A stretch of 49,428 nt of DNA from Bondarzewia mesenterica (lineage: Eukaryota > Basidiomycota > Agaricomycetes > Russulales > Bondarzewiaceae). Position 1 is the stretch's first letter. Each line of letters opens with the position of its first letter. The notes under the pieces are model-generated. The model was not told the DNA's origin, did not search any database, and saw only the letters and a program-made list of their open reading frames with translations. The stretch spans positions 1-49,428 of the forward strand of contig SGPL01000227.1 in NCBI GenBank assembly GCA_004802705.1. Reading direction: 5' to 3'. Made by a program: the position numbers and the translations under genes. Shown in pieces: positions 10,900 through 23,480 of the stretch.

Positions 10900-13000
10900 T
10901 TAAGGCACAATCTAATGATAAANAAAAAANANTTGATAATACAGTTATACATTTCAAGTTGAATAATAAGTAAGAGCAAGCATTTCGTATTATTGCAAAT
11001 CATACAGTAGAACAAAATAGAGATTAACTCAAGATGTATTTAGGAGGTATGGCAGAAACAGGAAAATCACAAGTTATAAAGGCGTTGATTTATTTTTTTA
11101 ATATAAACAATGAATCATATCACTTTTTAGTTTTAGCACCAACTAGTTCTGCTGCTGCTCAAGTTTTAAGATTAATATATCATTCAGTTCTTAATATTAC
11201 AGGTTAGGGTGTTAGTAATAATATGTAAATAATTGCAAATGTAAAAGCAAGACTTGAACATGTTGATTATATATTTTTAGATAAAATATCAATGGTTGAA
11301 TGGTTGACTGTAAAAGCTTATATAATATATCAGCACAAATGTATAAGGCTTTANAAGAACTCTAATTATGCNTTTNGTGNAATCAACATGATATGTGCAG
11401 GTNATTTTNCACAACTTNNACCTCCTAAGTGCAATGTCATCTTTATATAATTATAATGTTATTTTTTTTCTCAAATGCATCATATAAATAGCTATTTAAA
11501 TTAACAAAAAGCAATAAGAAAATTTGCTTGATATAAATTTATAATAGTTATCATTTTAAGATAAAATATGAGGCAGATAAATTAATTAAAAGAAGATCAA
11601 GATTTTAAAAAAGCTTTAAAAAATATGTAGCATCATGATTGTACAAAAGCTGATGTTACTTTATTAAATTCAAGAATTGTAGGAAGGAGTTAATAATTTA
11701 AAGCTAGCTAACTCTTACTTTCATAATATTTCAATTATAACATCATCATATAATGCACATAAAGATAAAATTAATGAACTAGATACTGAGTAGTTTACAA
11801 GAGAGTCAAATTAATAAATCTCAATATTTTATTCAATTGACAAATAGGCTTCTTTAACTAATGATGATAAGAAATTAAAACATAGAAAAAAAAAGTTTCT
11901 GATCTGCTTTATAGTATAAATGAGGTTTTTGAAGATCTTTAAGAAAAAAATCTAAAATTTACAATATATTTATAATGAAAATTATCCTAAAATATTGAAG
12001 TTATATATAATATTGCTAGTGATGATTAAACACAATGAAGCAACTAAATGTTATGTAACTAATGAAGCTAAAGGAATAGTAGTTGGTTAAAAANAACGAT
12101 AAAATAGATAATAAACATCTATATTTGAATACAGTATTTATAAAGTTGATAAATTCATCATCTGCAATATAACTTAATGACTTACCATTAAATGTGGTTC
12201 CTCTTTCAAGTCAAACTCTTGATATCAAATGTGAATCATTTAATAGTAAAATAGTCAATATCAAATGAACTTAAGTTTCTTTAGTACTAAACTTTGTAAT
12301 GACAAATTTTACATCATAAGGAAGAACAAGAGCATATAATAGTATTAATCCACAAAATTATTTTTTACATCAACTATTTTATATATATCTATCTTGTGGA
12401 TCATCTTTGTAAGGAACAATACTTATATAAGGGTTTGATGCTGAAAAAATTAAGAAGTTTAAAAGCTAGTAACTTACGTCAAAAATTTAGAGAGTCAGAG
12501 ATATTAAATGAAATTACAACTTTATGATATGAAGAAAAGCTACTATATAATGTTCAAGGTCAAATAAGATGTTAGCTTATTACTACATATTATCAATGAA
12601 AAGGCAATGATTATGTGCCACAATATCTTCATCATTCATTGAAATGGATTAAATCAAGCCTATTTATATCCAATATAGAAGAATCTAAAAATATAAACTT
12701 ATAATAGAAGGTGATATTTCAGTCAAAAAAACCTTATCAATAGCATTTACATCAGTTATTGATAATGCTTAAAATGAGTTAAACAATGCAAGCAAAGGGT
12801 TGACATATACATATATATGCATAAGGTTTTATACATTTTGAACAATTGAGTGTTGATAAAGGAAAAATCTCAAAAAAAAGACAAATAACTAATATTATAA
12901 CACAATCTAAAAAAATCAAATTGAATGATGAGATTTTAGATAAGCACAAATTTGAAGAAGAAGAATCTGATAGCTCAAATAAGAAAAAAGTAAAATTCAA
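10900..13000 (+). pseudogene. Helitron Pif1-like helicase domain (decayed)
   Basis: The reading is continuous through stops: an EQAFRIIANHTVEQN lead, MYLGGMAETGKSQVIKAL (Walker A at 11044-11070, normally GGxGGTGKS), VLAPTSSAAAQVLR, DYIFLDKISMVE (motif II, DEISMV-type) and an AGxFxQLxPP stretch near 11397-11430 that contains unresolved bases. Downstream come an MIKHNEATK...KGIVVG block, LPLNVVPLSSQTL, NFVMTNFTS*GRTRAYN and IYLSCGSSL (VALSRGTT-type), the usual C-terminal motifs of Pif1 helicases in fungal Helitrons. Rolling-circle transposons use this helicase to unwind donor DNA. Many TAA/TAG codons and frameshifts make it non-functional. Confidence 0.9.
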
Positions 13001-13019
13001 GTTTTTCAATAAACATGTT

Positions 13020-13800
13020 TAGTTAGATTCAAATGAAATGCTACAACATGGAGCTATATATATGACAGTTTGTTTACTATATACATACATACATATATAT
13101 AATAAACATAAAGATACATGAAAGCATATAGTAAGGCAATCTTTACTGCTTGATGTATTAACTAAAGAAATTGAAAGAGTAGATAAAACAAATATTGATA
13201 TTAATGAAGCAAGAGATAAAATTTATTTTTTATGTCTGAAACAATTAGCACAGATATTTATGCATTATATACAATAATGTCTCAGTGTAAGCTAGAATCA
13301 TCATATAGATCAGTCAAATTATGGTGTCAATAATGTAATACAATATTTGAAGATATACTAATTATAAGTTCTTTATGACATATTGATTTGAGCCATGAAG
13401 ATCTTTTAACTATAGTTATTGTAAAATTATTACTTAATCACAAAGATAAAAAATCATGTATATCTTATATTAATAATTTTTAAAGAACAACTATACTCAA
13501 ACATTTATCCTTTAGAAATCAATCAAATAGCTAGAGACTTTGATCTCAACATAATAATCAATACAACTATATATTAATCAAGAGGCATTATATATTAAGG
13601 ATCTAATCACTTTACTGCAAAAATAATTTCTAAAAATTGCAATGTATAACAATATAATGGTACACATATAGATGAAGAATGTGTATTTAAAAACAGATAT
13701 TTAGAGATTATACAAACTCAATTGCACTTTTTAAATGAGAAATTAGCTTTAATATTAATTTATTCAAAAGTTTGATAGAGTTAATGTTAAGATAAAGTTA
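13020..13800 (+). pseudogene. C-terminal extension of the Helitron protein, possibly a cysteine-protease-like domain
   Basis: After the helicase comes an acidic/basic linker (EEEESDSSNKKKVKF near 12950-12995), then a WSYIYDSLFTI stretch (about 13050-13085) that looks like the SCAYDSLFTI box of agaric Helitron proteins with Cys changed to Tyr. Further on is an RGIIY*GSNHFTAKIIS stretch near 13580-13640. A Cys box followed by a G-x-HFTA box is reminiscent of ubiquitin-protease folds. That assignment is from memory of similar proteins and is tentative. Confidence 0.5.
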
Positions 13801-14449
13801 TAAAAAAAAGTGGAAATTATTTATATCATGCAATACAATAGCCCTTTCCTAATAAGTAAATATTACAAATTAGGATTTAATTGTCATCTATACTTGATGA
13901 TGCTATATCAAACTACATAATTATATCTGATGACATAGTTAGCCTGTCAAATAATGATGTAGACATAGTAGTTAGCATTTATGTAGACTAGTTAATGTGT
14001 TATTTAGTGTGAGATAATTATATCTGAGTGAACAAACATAACTTATAGAGTGGATGGTTAACTGTAGTATCTGTTCATTACTCATCACTGTGTGAGATAG
14101 TTAGGTATGATCAAAAGGGCATTAGTTTAGTGTTGTGCCTAGTACATTAAATAAATATATGTGTGATATAAAGTGAGATTGCACTGTGCTATCTAGAGTT
14201 AATGTTTAAGTTTGGAATAATGCCACTATATAAGATTTGTGGATGCTAGCTTATCACTTACCATTAACTCTATATTTAGTCTATTGCATTCATCATAGAG
14301 AACAGCAACAATGTATAGCCCATGTCTTATTAAAGAAGGAGATGATTTTGATTATTGATAATACAATCACATTTTTATTTATAGCTCATCGTAGAAAAAA
14401 TCTTTTTATTGTCAAGGCACATAGTCTTAGTTTGAAGGTTTAAGCATAG
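13800..14449 (+). other. Between the two Helitron parts: short acidic coding-like piece, otherwise unassigned
   Basis: A stretch near 13930-13990 reads SDDIVSLSNNDVDIVVS, but no family is recognised. The open frame at 14237-14443 has no clear homology and may be chance. No Helitron 3' hairpin with a CTRR end could be identified with confidence. Confidence 0.3.
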
Positions 14450-16200
14450 TTTTTGGAGGCCATTCAAGCAAAGCTTGGGTAGCATAAATAGTATAGATTG
14501 GAAATTAAGTGACATTTAAATAGAGATCATTATAAAAGGCAAGTCAAACATCACATAGAGGACTTAAAAGAAGAGACTTCATTATATCTAGATTTACTGA
14601 TAAAGAATGAGCTCACAGCTTGTTATTAGGCATTTTATAATATGATTGGTAATAATAAAGCAGCTCAGTTTATGTGTGCAATATATAGAAGAGAGCAGAG
14701 AGTGTTAGAGGTGAAGAGAATTGTGTTACCTTTGTCAAAAGTACTGAACTATGGACATCTTCTTATTATTATTGTGCATCTATCATATGTCACTTTTTAT
14801 GGTTAAATTTGCTCACAAGAAAAGGATGCAAGGATGGAGAGGATCTTGAGGTTAACCTGTGTAAGTCATGTTATTCATCATTATCTAGAGATCACAATTT
14901 GCTACTTTTATTGTCTCAAGTAAACAATATGTGGCTTATAATGATATCTTTTGAGCTTCAGCAACTGACTATGCTAGAATCATTACTGATTGCTACATAC
15001 TATGTTTAAATAGCCATTATCAAGCTTTATCTAAAAAAATAAGCATGCTAGTCATGATCTAAGGGTATTATAGAGCACCCTTCAAGGAAATGTAATAATT
15101 TCTAGGATAAATATGGGTGATGTCATTGATATGGTCAGTAGTTGTCTACTCTTATAATAGCTATAAGTTTTACCATCAGTGATATGCATAGCTTATATTA
15201 GATCTGAGACTATTTTAAAGGATTTTTTATACAAGACTTTTCATATTTATTAACAAGTTGTAGTAGATGCTTTATAGTAGTTGAAGGAGAATAACCAGAG
15301 GTATTATGGTGAGATCAAGATTAGTGCAAATCGTCTTTATGCCTTTCTAAAGAATGATATATTAGATGAAATTCTGGTGATAATACACTATGATATTGAT
15401 ACCAATGTGATAGAGTAAGAGAATAAGTTGAGTGATGAGCAAGATGATGGAGATGACAGTAAGTTAACTTGTTCCACATGTGATTTTTAAATTTAAAAAG
15501 CTGTGATTAATTCATTAAAAAAGAATATAGATGAGCATAAACTAGAGGTAATACTATTGCAATATTTGGAGTTTACAATACAGATCTTGTAGATACTTGC
15601 TTATTTGATTTGATGTCATAAAAATTGTCCAATCTGAGTAGTAGTAGTTGAGAGGAACCTTATACTGTCAAACATAGTCAGCATCCTGTTTAAGATTTTG
15701 AAAGAGGATGGCCAAAAAAGTCAGTCAATATGGATGATATTAATATCTGAGAGAAGGTGTATACTGTGCTATTTCCATATAAAACTAGTGGACTAGAGGC
15801 TATGTGACTAGTAAAGGTATCATATGATGGCTCATCAGTAGGAATCTTTTGCCACTTTATTGAGTGCTCACCAATGAATTATGCTCTTGTCAATGCCTTT
15901 TCAGAGGGCTTTATTTTACAATGTCCAATCAGCACCTGTACTACTTATTTTGAGATATCACCTCTCACATTTTTTATGTCTACCTTCTGTTTTATATTTT
16001 GTGGTATACCGAGTCAATAGATTTTTTATATAGACTAATATTTACTCATTTTATTGCCATCAGTAGAATTATCTGCTTGCTTTTGAGATGTAAAAATGGC
16101 TTGTGGCAATTTAACTTCTTAGAAATCTTTTGGCACACTATCAATAACACTATGGCTCATGATATTTTAAATTTAAATCTTTATTAATATATAGTGCCTT
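14450..16200 (+). pseudogene. Helitron N-terminal region (basidiomycete-type leader domain), decayed
   Basis: The reading through stops and one frame change gives an ELTACYQAFYNMIGN region, then NLCKSCYSSLSRDHNLLLL...NNMWL (the C-x-x-C-...-LANNLWIG pattern of fungal Helitron leaders), LTMLESLLIATYYV (normally LTxPEQLLIALxYP) and LQGNVISRINMGDVIDM. These are followed by a QQVVVDAL...NNQRYYGEIKISANRL block and a DILDEIL stretch. In the family, these blocks precede the Rep nuclease. Here they lie downstream of a helicase on the same strand, so they belong to a second, truncated Helitron or to a rearranged one. No Rep HUH motif was found afterwards. Confidence 0.75.
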
Positions 16201-16914
16201 CAAAGACATCAAATTATACCTTGTTAACATTAATAGTGATCTTGCTGATTGCTAGAGGGGGTGCAGTCACTGCTTTCTGCTTTTTAGCAAATGTATCTTT
16301 TTAGTCCTCATTTATCACTATATTATTGATTATAATCTAAAATAAATAGACAGTCAATAATCCTTGCATATATAATATTATATAATCTTATCATGTTACT
16401 GCTAGTTATTATCACTATAATTTTACCAGTAAAGGGATAGCCAGCTTAGCTAATGCCTGATCTAATTTAAATGTCAGATTTTAATTTACATCACTTAATG
16501 CTCTCAGTTAGTTTGCCTCATCACCTTCAACTCCTTAATTTTCTTTTAATGACAATCAATACCTTTATAGTGAGACTGTCCATACTCATTATTAATATAT
16601 AAAGGAGGATGTTACTAATATTTTTAGTGATAACATTAAAATCTTCTCAAAACTAACTCTGATGAGAGTCATTAAAGAGCATCTCAATAGTGAGAGCAAT
16701 TATCTAGAGATTTTACTTTAATCAACAACTCTGTATCCTTATTCAAATGGGGGTCTTTACTCAACTATAGTATCATAAGGAGCTGACCCCTTTAGAAGTA
16801 CTTACTGCTACTGATACTAGATTAGTTTTTTTTTTGCTGATCTACTAGACTTCTTGACTTTAGCCTTTTTAATCTCTCGACAGTGCTAACTTTAATTGGT
16901 AAGATCCCACTATC
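16201..16914 (-). other. AT-rich tail beyond the 17 kb gene
   Basis: On the minus strand a basic stretch KAKVKKSSRSAKKKT (about 16890-16830) and a few short coding-like pieces can be read. They may be further exons of the neighbouring gene. Nothing is assigned. Confidence 0.25.
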
Positions 16915-17636
16915 ATTGGCTTAATATGATACAAACATAACTAAAGTTGCAGTTGCAGTTTATGTCTAAGTAGCAGATATCTAAAATAAAAATAGCCTAT
17001 GTGAGCTTTAGATTTACTATATTATTCACTATAAAGCTCTCATTCTTCTTCTTTTTGCTCCTCATAACTCTTTAAATAGCTTATACATTGTATTTATTAT
17101 TTGATACAGCAAACTGTGTTTGAGTGATCAAAATCGTAGAGCAGTGAGAATTGTTATCAATTGCATTACTATAGACATTATCTCTGATATCACTATTATT
17201 TGAGAGAATGAATGAAGTAATAGAAAATTGATGAAGATGTTCATATGTAGGCAGGCTTGATTGTTCAAGCTTGCTGCTACTCATCTAAAATAGTAACAAC
17301 AATTTTTTATATGTCATAGAGATTCTATAAAATTATTAACTATTAATTACTCACATAGTATATTTTTTGACTGAGTAGGCTTGATGAGAGCTGACTACTC
17401 AACCCATCATCTAAGATACTTGGCTGAGAGTACATTATAAGTGGCTGAGATTAAAAGTATAAATATGTCATAGGTGGCAACTGAGAGTACATCACAGTAG
17501 ATGGTTGAGAGTATGTTATACTAAATGGCAGGATAAGTGGTGCAATAGTGGCATTAGGAGCAGCATCAGCATCATTGTAGGCATGCCAAGCTTCTTCATA
17601 TATCTGTGAAGTGATAAACTAATCATTTGAATTCAT
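16915..17636 (-). CDS. Unidentified two-exon gene with YSQPS repeats, less decayed copy
   Basis: I do not recognise the product. ATG at 17636 opens exon 1 (17636-17355, exactly 94 codons), rich in Ser, Gln, Pro and Tyr, with imperfect repeats of the type (M/T)YSQPS. A 70-bp intron (17354-17285, GTGAGT...TTTTAG) leads to exon 2 starting MSSSKLEQSSL, and the frame is kept. Exon 2 has HQFSITSFILSNNSDI, a basic SKKKK patch and a C-terminal part ending near 16915. Stops at four Gln-like positions (TAG/TAA) show decay. A plus-strand copy lies at 44990-45730, about 27 kb away and inverted. Low-complexity N-terminus plus basic patch hint at a nuclear protein, which is inference only. Confidence 0.55.
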
Positions 17637-18100
17637 AAAGTGCAGTTGGAAAGAGTAGTATGTTTTGTGTAAAGCAGATATAATATAGTCTTAAGTATAG
17701 GGGTATAGCGGTAATAAAAATAAAAATAGTTGATGTATTGGATACCTATTTAGCTCACTCAAAGACTCAAGGGCTCAAGGATCGATCGAAATCAAGTTAA
17801 TTTAGAATGTATTATATTGTGCTGTTTGAGAGCACTAAAAATAGATGAACATGAGCATAAGCATATATAAAAAATAATCAAAATGCATAATCACATTTTA
17901 TAATAGATCACCACTAATAGATGATAATGATAACATATAAATAGATGAAGATATATGATGAAGATATACATGAAAGTACATGAAACATGTACATAGTGTA
18001 CATAGATATAAAGTGAATGAAGTAAACATAAAATCATGAGAAGGGTGAAGAAGAAGTGTCAGATGTACTATACTGTGCCATATCAAAAAATGTTGAGTTT
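17637..18100 (-). promoter_or_regulatory. Conserved upstream region of the YSQPS gene
   Basis: Similarity to the plus-strand copy (44510-44990) extends through this whole upstream region, including a Ser-rich coding-like piece (17898-18086). It therefore holds 5' exons or a promoter shared by both copies. Confidence 0.4.
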
Positions 18101-18119
18101 AATAAAATAGATTTAACAG

Positions 18120-18740
18120 CTCATTGCTACAAAATGTGAAGGCACAGCTTATAAAAGAGTGATAGTTGCATCCTTACAGTGTTAATACCATCATCTTAGA
18201 TATTCATGAAGAACCTCAATGGTATCATCCTAGCATAAGAAGATTATAAAAAGTGGACTTTAGGTAGCCTCTCAATATGATGTTCTCTCTCGAGGGTAGT
18301 TTTAACAGCTAGCACATATATAAAGGTCTTTATTTCACAAAAGTATTCAATGCCACAATGCATCTCTACCACAAAGAGAACACTGATGTTTTGGTGTCTA
18401 TGTTAAATTATAGTATACTTGAGATGTTCAGCCATTTTAGATTTCTGTCCTAAAAACTTATCCTCAAATTTGATAATATTAACAATATCTCTACATTCAA
18501 GCATAAGTTTGACTAAATGTGGGCTGATGCCCAGCAATATTTCTTTATCAATCTACCTTTCAAACTCATCTATAATTGGGTCAAAGTTGCAAGGAATCTA
18601 GATATTAAATTTGATATATTGGCTAAAAGTAGGTAAAAGAAGTGGCACAGCACTCTGTCAATGCATACAGGTTCAAAGGCTAGATCAAAGACCTCTAGGC
18701 ATACATATATGGTATGTGCATTTTTTGTAGCTTGATATTA
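18120..18740 (-). pseudogene. Unidentified protein-coding block, first copy
   Basis: I do not recognise the product. The minus strand reads almost continuously with stops only at Gln-like codons: IPCNFDPIIDEFER, EILLGISPHLVKLMLECRDIV, KFLGQKSKMAEHLKYT, ISVLFVVEMHCGIEYFCE and LAVKTTLEREHHIERL. The mix of hydrophobic core and charged helices looks like a globular enzyme-type protein. A direct copy lies at 35515-35960, also minus strand, with the same reading. The plus-strand open frame at 18419-18601 is a shadow. Confidence 0.5.
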
Positions 18741-20060
18741 CAAAAACTAACATGAGTTCTATTAACAGGTAAAGTAAGGCCAATCAGTCATCGATACTTA
18801 TTGATTTGATAGAATGCTGTTGTCTATCTATATAATAAAATGCAACTTTTTTTTTTGCCTCATGTTGTACCTATACATTAGAGCATTGGACTTTGGGCAT
18901 TTGTTGTGATCTTTGGCTATATTATCTCATAAGAAAAATGTGACAAAATTATAAGCGACTAAAACCTTTTTGTTCAAGGCCTGAGCATTTTTAGTAAGGA
19001 TAAAATACTATAAAAATTAGACTATGAGAATCTATTAGATGGTAGATAATATTTATACTGTACTTATGAATGCTAAACCTTTCACTAGCCATTGTGCTCA
19101 CCTCCTGAACTCAAACTTTTACTTCACTTTTGTCTAGTATAGCATTTTCTGTTAAAATATGAATACAAATTAATGAATTGACATATTGTAATGTCAGCTT
19201 CACCTTATTGCTAGATTTTGCTCTACTAATCAGTTGAGAGTTCACAACAAGCAATGGATTAGGAGCAATCAAAAGAGAATTAGATAGATATGAAAATAGA
19301 GGAATAAAAAGTAATAATAGAAAAGACTAAGATCAAGAAGTATTGTAGATGAAGGTGGGACAGATGAGCTAGATATAGAAGGTAGGGCTGAGATCATAAT
19401 GCTAACTTGTCATCCTCTATACAGCTGATGGCAATGATTTGTTCTATTAGAAAAACTCCACCGACCTACAAGAGGAATTTGAAGCATTGTCAGTTCTTCT
19501 ATGCACTATAATTCTCCAATATAGGAGAGATATGAGAGATTATCTTCTATCTAATCTAGTCAAAATGGGCAGCATTTTTGATGTGCCTTATTGAAGCATC
19601 TATAAAGTAGAGCTCATAGGTCAATTTGTATAGCTTGACATACTAGGCATCTGCTATAAATTAGATTCTTTTATATCGATAAAATTGTAAAGATAATAAA
19701 GTGATAATATATGAAGGTGAGCAACTAATTAGAAAGCATTGCAGTGTTAGCACCAATCAATGCAGCATCATTGTTATAAAATTACTGAGCTAATGGTTTA
19801 GCATAGTCATAGTGAGATAATGAAATATACATCATCATATGATCCTGAAGAACTAGAAAGAGGGTTGAAAAGGTAAGATCAGTTCAACATATGGTAATAA
19901 CAAGAACATTGACTATTTTGTACTGCATTTTCTGTTTCACTCAATTCTCTCAAGCTTATCTCTAGAAGCTCAATTGTCTAAAACTCTAGTTTTAGCTCAT
20001 CCAATTAATCCATCAGATCTCTAATTTTACTTCATATTAAAATCAGTATAATTATATCTT
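18741..20060 (-). pseudogene. Upstream exons or separate decayed gene, Ser/Met/Gln-rich
   Basis: The minus strand shows coding-like pieces broken by stops and probable introns: MDQLDELKLEF, LLEISLRELSETENAVQ (coiled-coil-like) near 20010-19920, HYDYAKPLAQ near 19800, and SNKVKLTLQYVNSLICIHILTENA near 19220-19130. They may be the 5' exons of the 18.1-18.7 kb block. No family recognised. Confidence 0.35.
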
Positions 20061-20154
20061 ATTATATCTCTAATAGATATAAGATTAATATAAAATAAAT
20101 ATTCCTATTTTTTTCTCATTCATACACTTGAAAGATAAGTTTATCAGTTTAATG

Positions 20155-21475
20155 ACCCATCAGTCATAAGTCTCACTCTACTGCTCAAACTAAGTCGAAG
20201 TCCACCTACACTACTATCACCTCCTCTTAGCTAGATAAACCCTCTCCTGAATGACCTGTAATCTCAGACACTAAATTTACCTTCACTTAACCTATCACCT
20301 CCTCTACCCTTATCACTATTATACAACATGTCCACTACACCCTCATTTAACAAATTGAGTCTGAAAGTAAAGATACTGACTCTATTTGATGGTAAAAGAG
20401 AGAACTTTAAGCTATTCATCTTGATATATAAGATGTACTTTAAAGTGAAGCTCAAAGAGTTCAAAAATAATGCTGGAGTACTAAATGAGTAATACAAAGT
20501 TCTTTTCACACTCTCATACCTCGAAGAAGGCACAACCAAGACATGAAAGCAACTCAAAGTCAAGAAATATATGACAGCAAATAACTATAATTCTTAGCAG
20601 ATCTTTGAAGATGAGTTCAAACTATAGTTTAGTGATGTAAATATTGCTGCTAATGCTAAGTTAAAACTGGACTACATTAAACAAGCATCAGATGACTTCA
20701 TCATGAAATTTAGAAACATAGTATTTGAATTTGAAATCATAGAAGATGCTGCCATCATTGAGTACTTTATGAACGGCCTCAATCACTCAATTGTCAGAGA
20801 TATCTATAGAAAGACTCCTCTCTCTGCCACTAAAAAATGCATGGTATGTAGAAGCCACCCTTGTAGACAACTAATAGTGCAAGCTGTAGGGATTTTTAGG
20901 AGGAATAGACTAAATGTGGATAATAAACTAGACTAGAGACCAAGGAGCTAGAAAGTACATAACTTTGATGCCATGAGTATCAATAATAAAAATAAAAATA
21001 AAAAGGCACATTCACACTACTAACACCCTCTCCAATGATGATAAAAAAGTGATACATGAAGAAAAGATGCTGCTTCAAATGCAGTAAGATGGGGCACTGT
21101 TTTAGAGAATGCTCATAAAAGAACACTCATGCTAGAGCCATAAAAGAAGAAGAAGGAAGCAATGAGAAGAAAATGACTGTGAAAAAACTATGGAAGGTCA
21201 TCAAGAAACTCTTAGCAGAAGAGCGAGAGGCTTTAGCAGATTCTAGTGATAAGGAAGGAGAAAAAGAGAATTTTTAATAAGTTTAGAGTTTACAATGTGG
21301 CTCTAAACAAAGGGTAAATAATTAAAAATTATTATATAGATCTCTCAAAAAGGCTAAAGCATCAAAATGAAAGCAATGATAGACAGTGGGGCAACAAGGA
21401 GGTTTATTTACTAAAAAATAGTAAAAAATATTAAGACAAAGGCCATACAGTATTGTACTTGTAGCAGAATGAGGA
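20155..21475 (+). pseudogene. Ty3/gypsy gag-protease fragment, truncated at both ends
   Basis: Homology to the complete element starts abruptly near 20155 (Pro/Thr-rich linker). It runs through the gag domain (open frame 20703-20936, DFIMKFRNI...IIEYFMNGLN), an intact CCHC knuckle (CFKCSKMGHCFREC, about 21070-21110) and the double stop TAA TAA near 21276. It ends inside the protease just after MIDSGATRRFIY (21378-21413). The catalytic Asp is kept here, unlike in the left element. Sequence from about 21480 is unrelated and belongs to the copia leader. No LTR is present. Confidence 0.85.
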
Positions 21476-21479
21476 TTTG

Positions 21480-21882
21480 GTCACATGACTTAAGACCTGC
21501 AGGTATAGTCAGATGCTTCTTGTTACATCTCCCTCAGTCATCTTTGTACGTGATTGAGGTGAGCTCTTATATTCATATCATTGTCTGACTGTAACTAATG
21601 CCTGTAATAGTGTGTGCCATTCCTACAGGTAGCTACAGTCACTAATATGAGTTGTCTTTGTACACAACTAAGTGTGTGCTATTCTTACAGCTCAACAGGC
21701 TATGAGCATACAGCTGTAACATAATCTTTCTTGTGTATATACAAACCTTTTTTTTTTCCTCAGGATGATCAGCATGCCTGCTGATTTCTCTCAGATGCCA
21801 CAGTATGCCTACTACTATATCTAGTTTTCTTTTTCAATGCATATACCTACCTTGTGAGGCTTTTTTACCCTTTTAACACTCA
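21480..21882 (+). repeat. Copia leader, probable 5' LTR (boundaries uncertain)
   Basis: This 0.4-kb non-coding stretch lies between the gypsy fragment and the copia gag. It has a TATA-like TGTATATACA near 21733, a long T run, and several near-repeats of GTGTGTGC(C/T)ATTC. Its size and position fit an LTR plus leader, but with no 3' LTR to compare, the ends cannot be fixed. Confidence 0.45.
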
Positions 21883-22870
21883 CTATGGCTGCTCTTGCAC
21901 CTTCTGCATTCATAAAAATTACTCTCCTCTTTAAGTTCAAACAATTTAGATGATAAAGCTGGCTTGATTAAAAGAAAGACATACAGTATATGCTATCTAA
22001 CTATGATCTTCATGAGCATATCAATGGTAGTACCCCATGCTCTACTATACTAGTCTCTACCATCTCTGCTATCATAGCTACAGCTACTGCTTCTGCTGCT
22101 TCTGCTTTCAATATCATTATAAATCTAGATAACATCAACCAATGAAAGTCATCTAATGAAAAAGTCAAGGGATACCTAGTGATAAATATAAAGAATTTTA
22201 TCTCCACTGGTGTCGAGGATGATGAAAAAATTGTGTGAGAAGTTTGAATCAACTCTGTGCCAAATGAAAGAAGAAGATTGTTCTCTCTACTTCCAATGCT
22301 AAGGACTTTCTCAACTCCTTGATCTGCACTGAAGGTAGTGATCTTTACACCCATTTCGAGATATAGTGCTATTACTATATGGCTAAGCATGTCAGATCGA
22401 CTTGAACACATATACACCTTGTCCTTACAATTTGCTGATCCCTGCCTATATCTCTCAACAGCTTTTCAAATCTGATCACCCTTAACGTGAACAGCCACTA
22501 GCCTTAAAATGTCATAAATACAATTCTTGAAGTAGCTCGTGTTCAATGTCAATGGGCAAGCCTGGGGCCAGTTGACCCTTTTAATAGTGTTGATAATGCA
22601 GTGTGCACCAGTGAAATGGCATTCTATATGAATGCTCTTGCTACCCAACAGAAGCCATGACCTGAATGTGAATGGTACAGCATCATTAGCTACACCAAGG
22701 ATCACTGTTATGCTGATGGTAGTGGCTTGGCAGGCCAGCAGCCTTTAACCTAGATGCACAAGCTCTATGTTAAAGTTGGATCTCTCATCAACAAGGCTGC
22801 TAAATCAAAACTAGCAAGCCAATTGAATAATGCAGCACTGCAAGTGAACTTGATATCGAGCACTAGTAGC
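21883..22870 (+). pseudogene. Copia Gag
   Basis: The ATG at 21883 begins MAALAPSAFIKI and LLFKFKQFR, like the usual copia Gag opening that leads into a LDG.NY..W motif. Farther on are an Ala/Thr-rich region (22050-22110) and a TKDHCYADGSG stretch near 22690 resembling the remnant of a zinc knuckle region. Frame breaks and TGA/TAG codons are frequent. The minus-strand open frames at 22010-22417 and 22466-22705 are shadows. Confidence 0.7.
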
Positions 22871-22919
22871 AATAATTTCAATTATCATATTTGGCTTACA
22901 CAGAGTTCTGATAGATAAA

Positions 22920-23480
22920 GTTCAATTGCCTCCATCACGTATGACAGTATATTTACAGCCAACTACACAGCCATTATTCCCTCTAATATCTCAGCACATC
23001 TTTGATGCTACGTCAACTCCAGTATCAGCCACTCTTATTTCACCTCTCACTCTGCTTTCAATGACTACCATATTATCACCCCTTATATGAGAAGTGCAGC
23101 AAAAGCTGATATCAGTGCTAAATTCCTCATCATCGACATCAAAAATGTGCACACCCATGTTGATATCAACAATGGTAAATTTACTACCATTGTCTTGCAA
23201 AATGCAGCTCATGCACTGGAACTCACCACCAATTTCATCTCTCTTAGTTGTTTGGACTGTGCCAGATATCAAACTTCAATTAGAGATGGACATCTTACTG
23301 TCCATTCCTCAGATGGGTCTACAGACCTTGTCAGACAACTGACTTATGACAATATATACACTATGATACTTCACCCTATGGACAATGCCACCTGTTCGAA
23401 AATCCCAACCTTTAATATTGACCTCAATTTTTGGGCTTTTATAATAACTAAAGATCATCTGACTGATTTTGCCACATAGC
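22920..23480 (+). pseudogene. Copia protease region and GAG-pre-integrase
   Basis: The open frame 23087-23479 reads YHIITPYM...(lost DSGA motif upstream), KFTTIVLQNAAHALELTTNFISLSCL and GHLTVHSSDG, matching the copia pattern of protease, VxHVPxLxxNLLSV-type strand and pre-integrase. The catalytic Asp is not seen in a D[ST]GA context, so the protease is dead. It runs on into the HHCC module. Confidence 0.78.

Noticed and set aside
10923..11430. Biological meaning of N bases
   Set aside because: Scattered unresolved bases in AT-rich, repeated sequence are assembly ambiguity.
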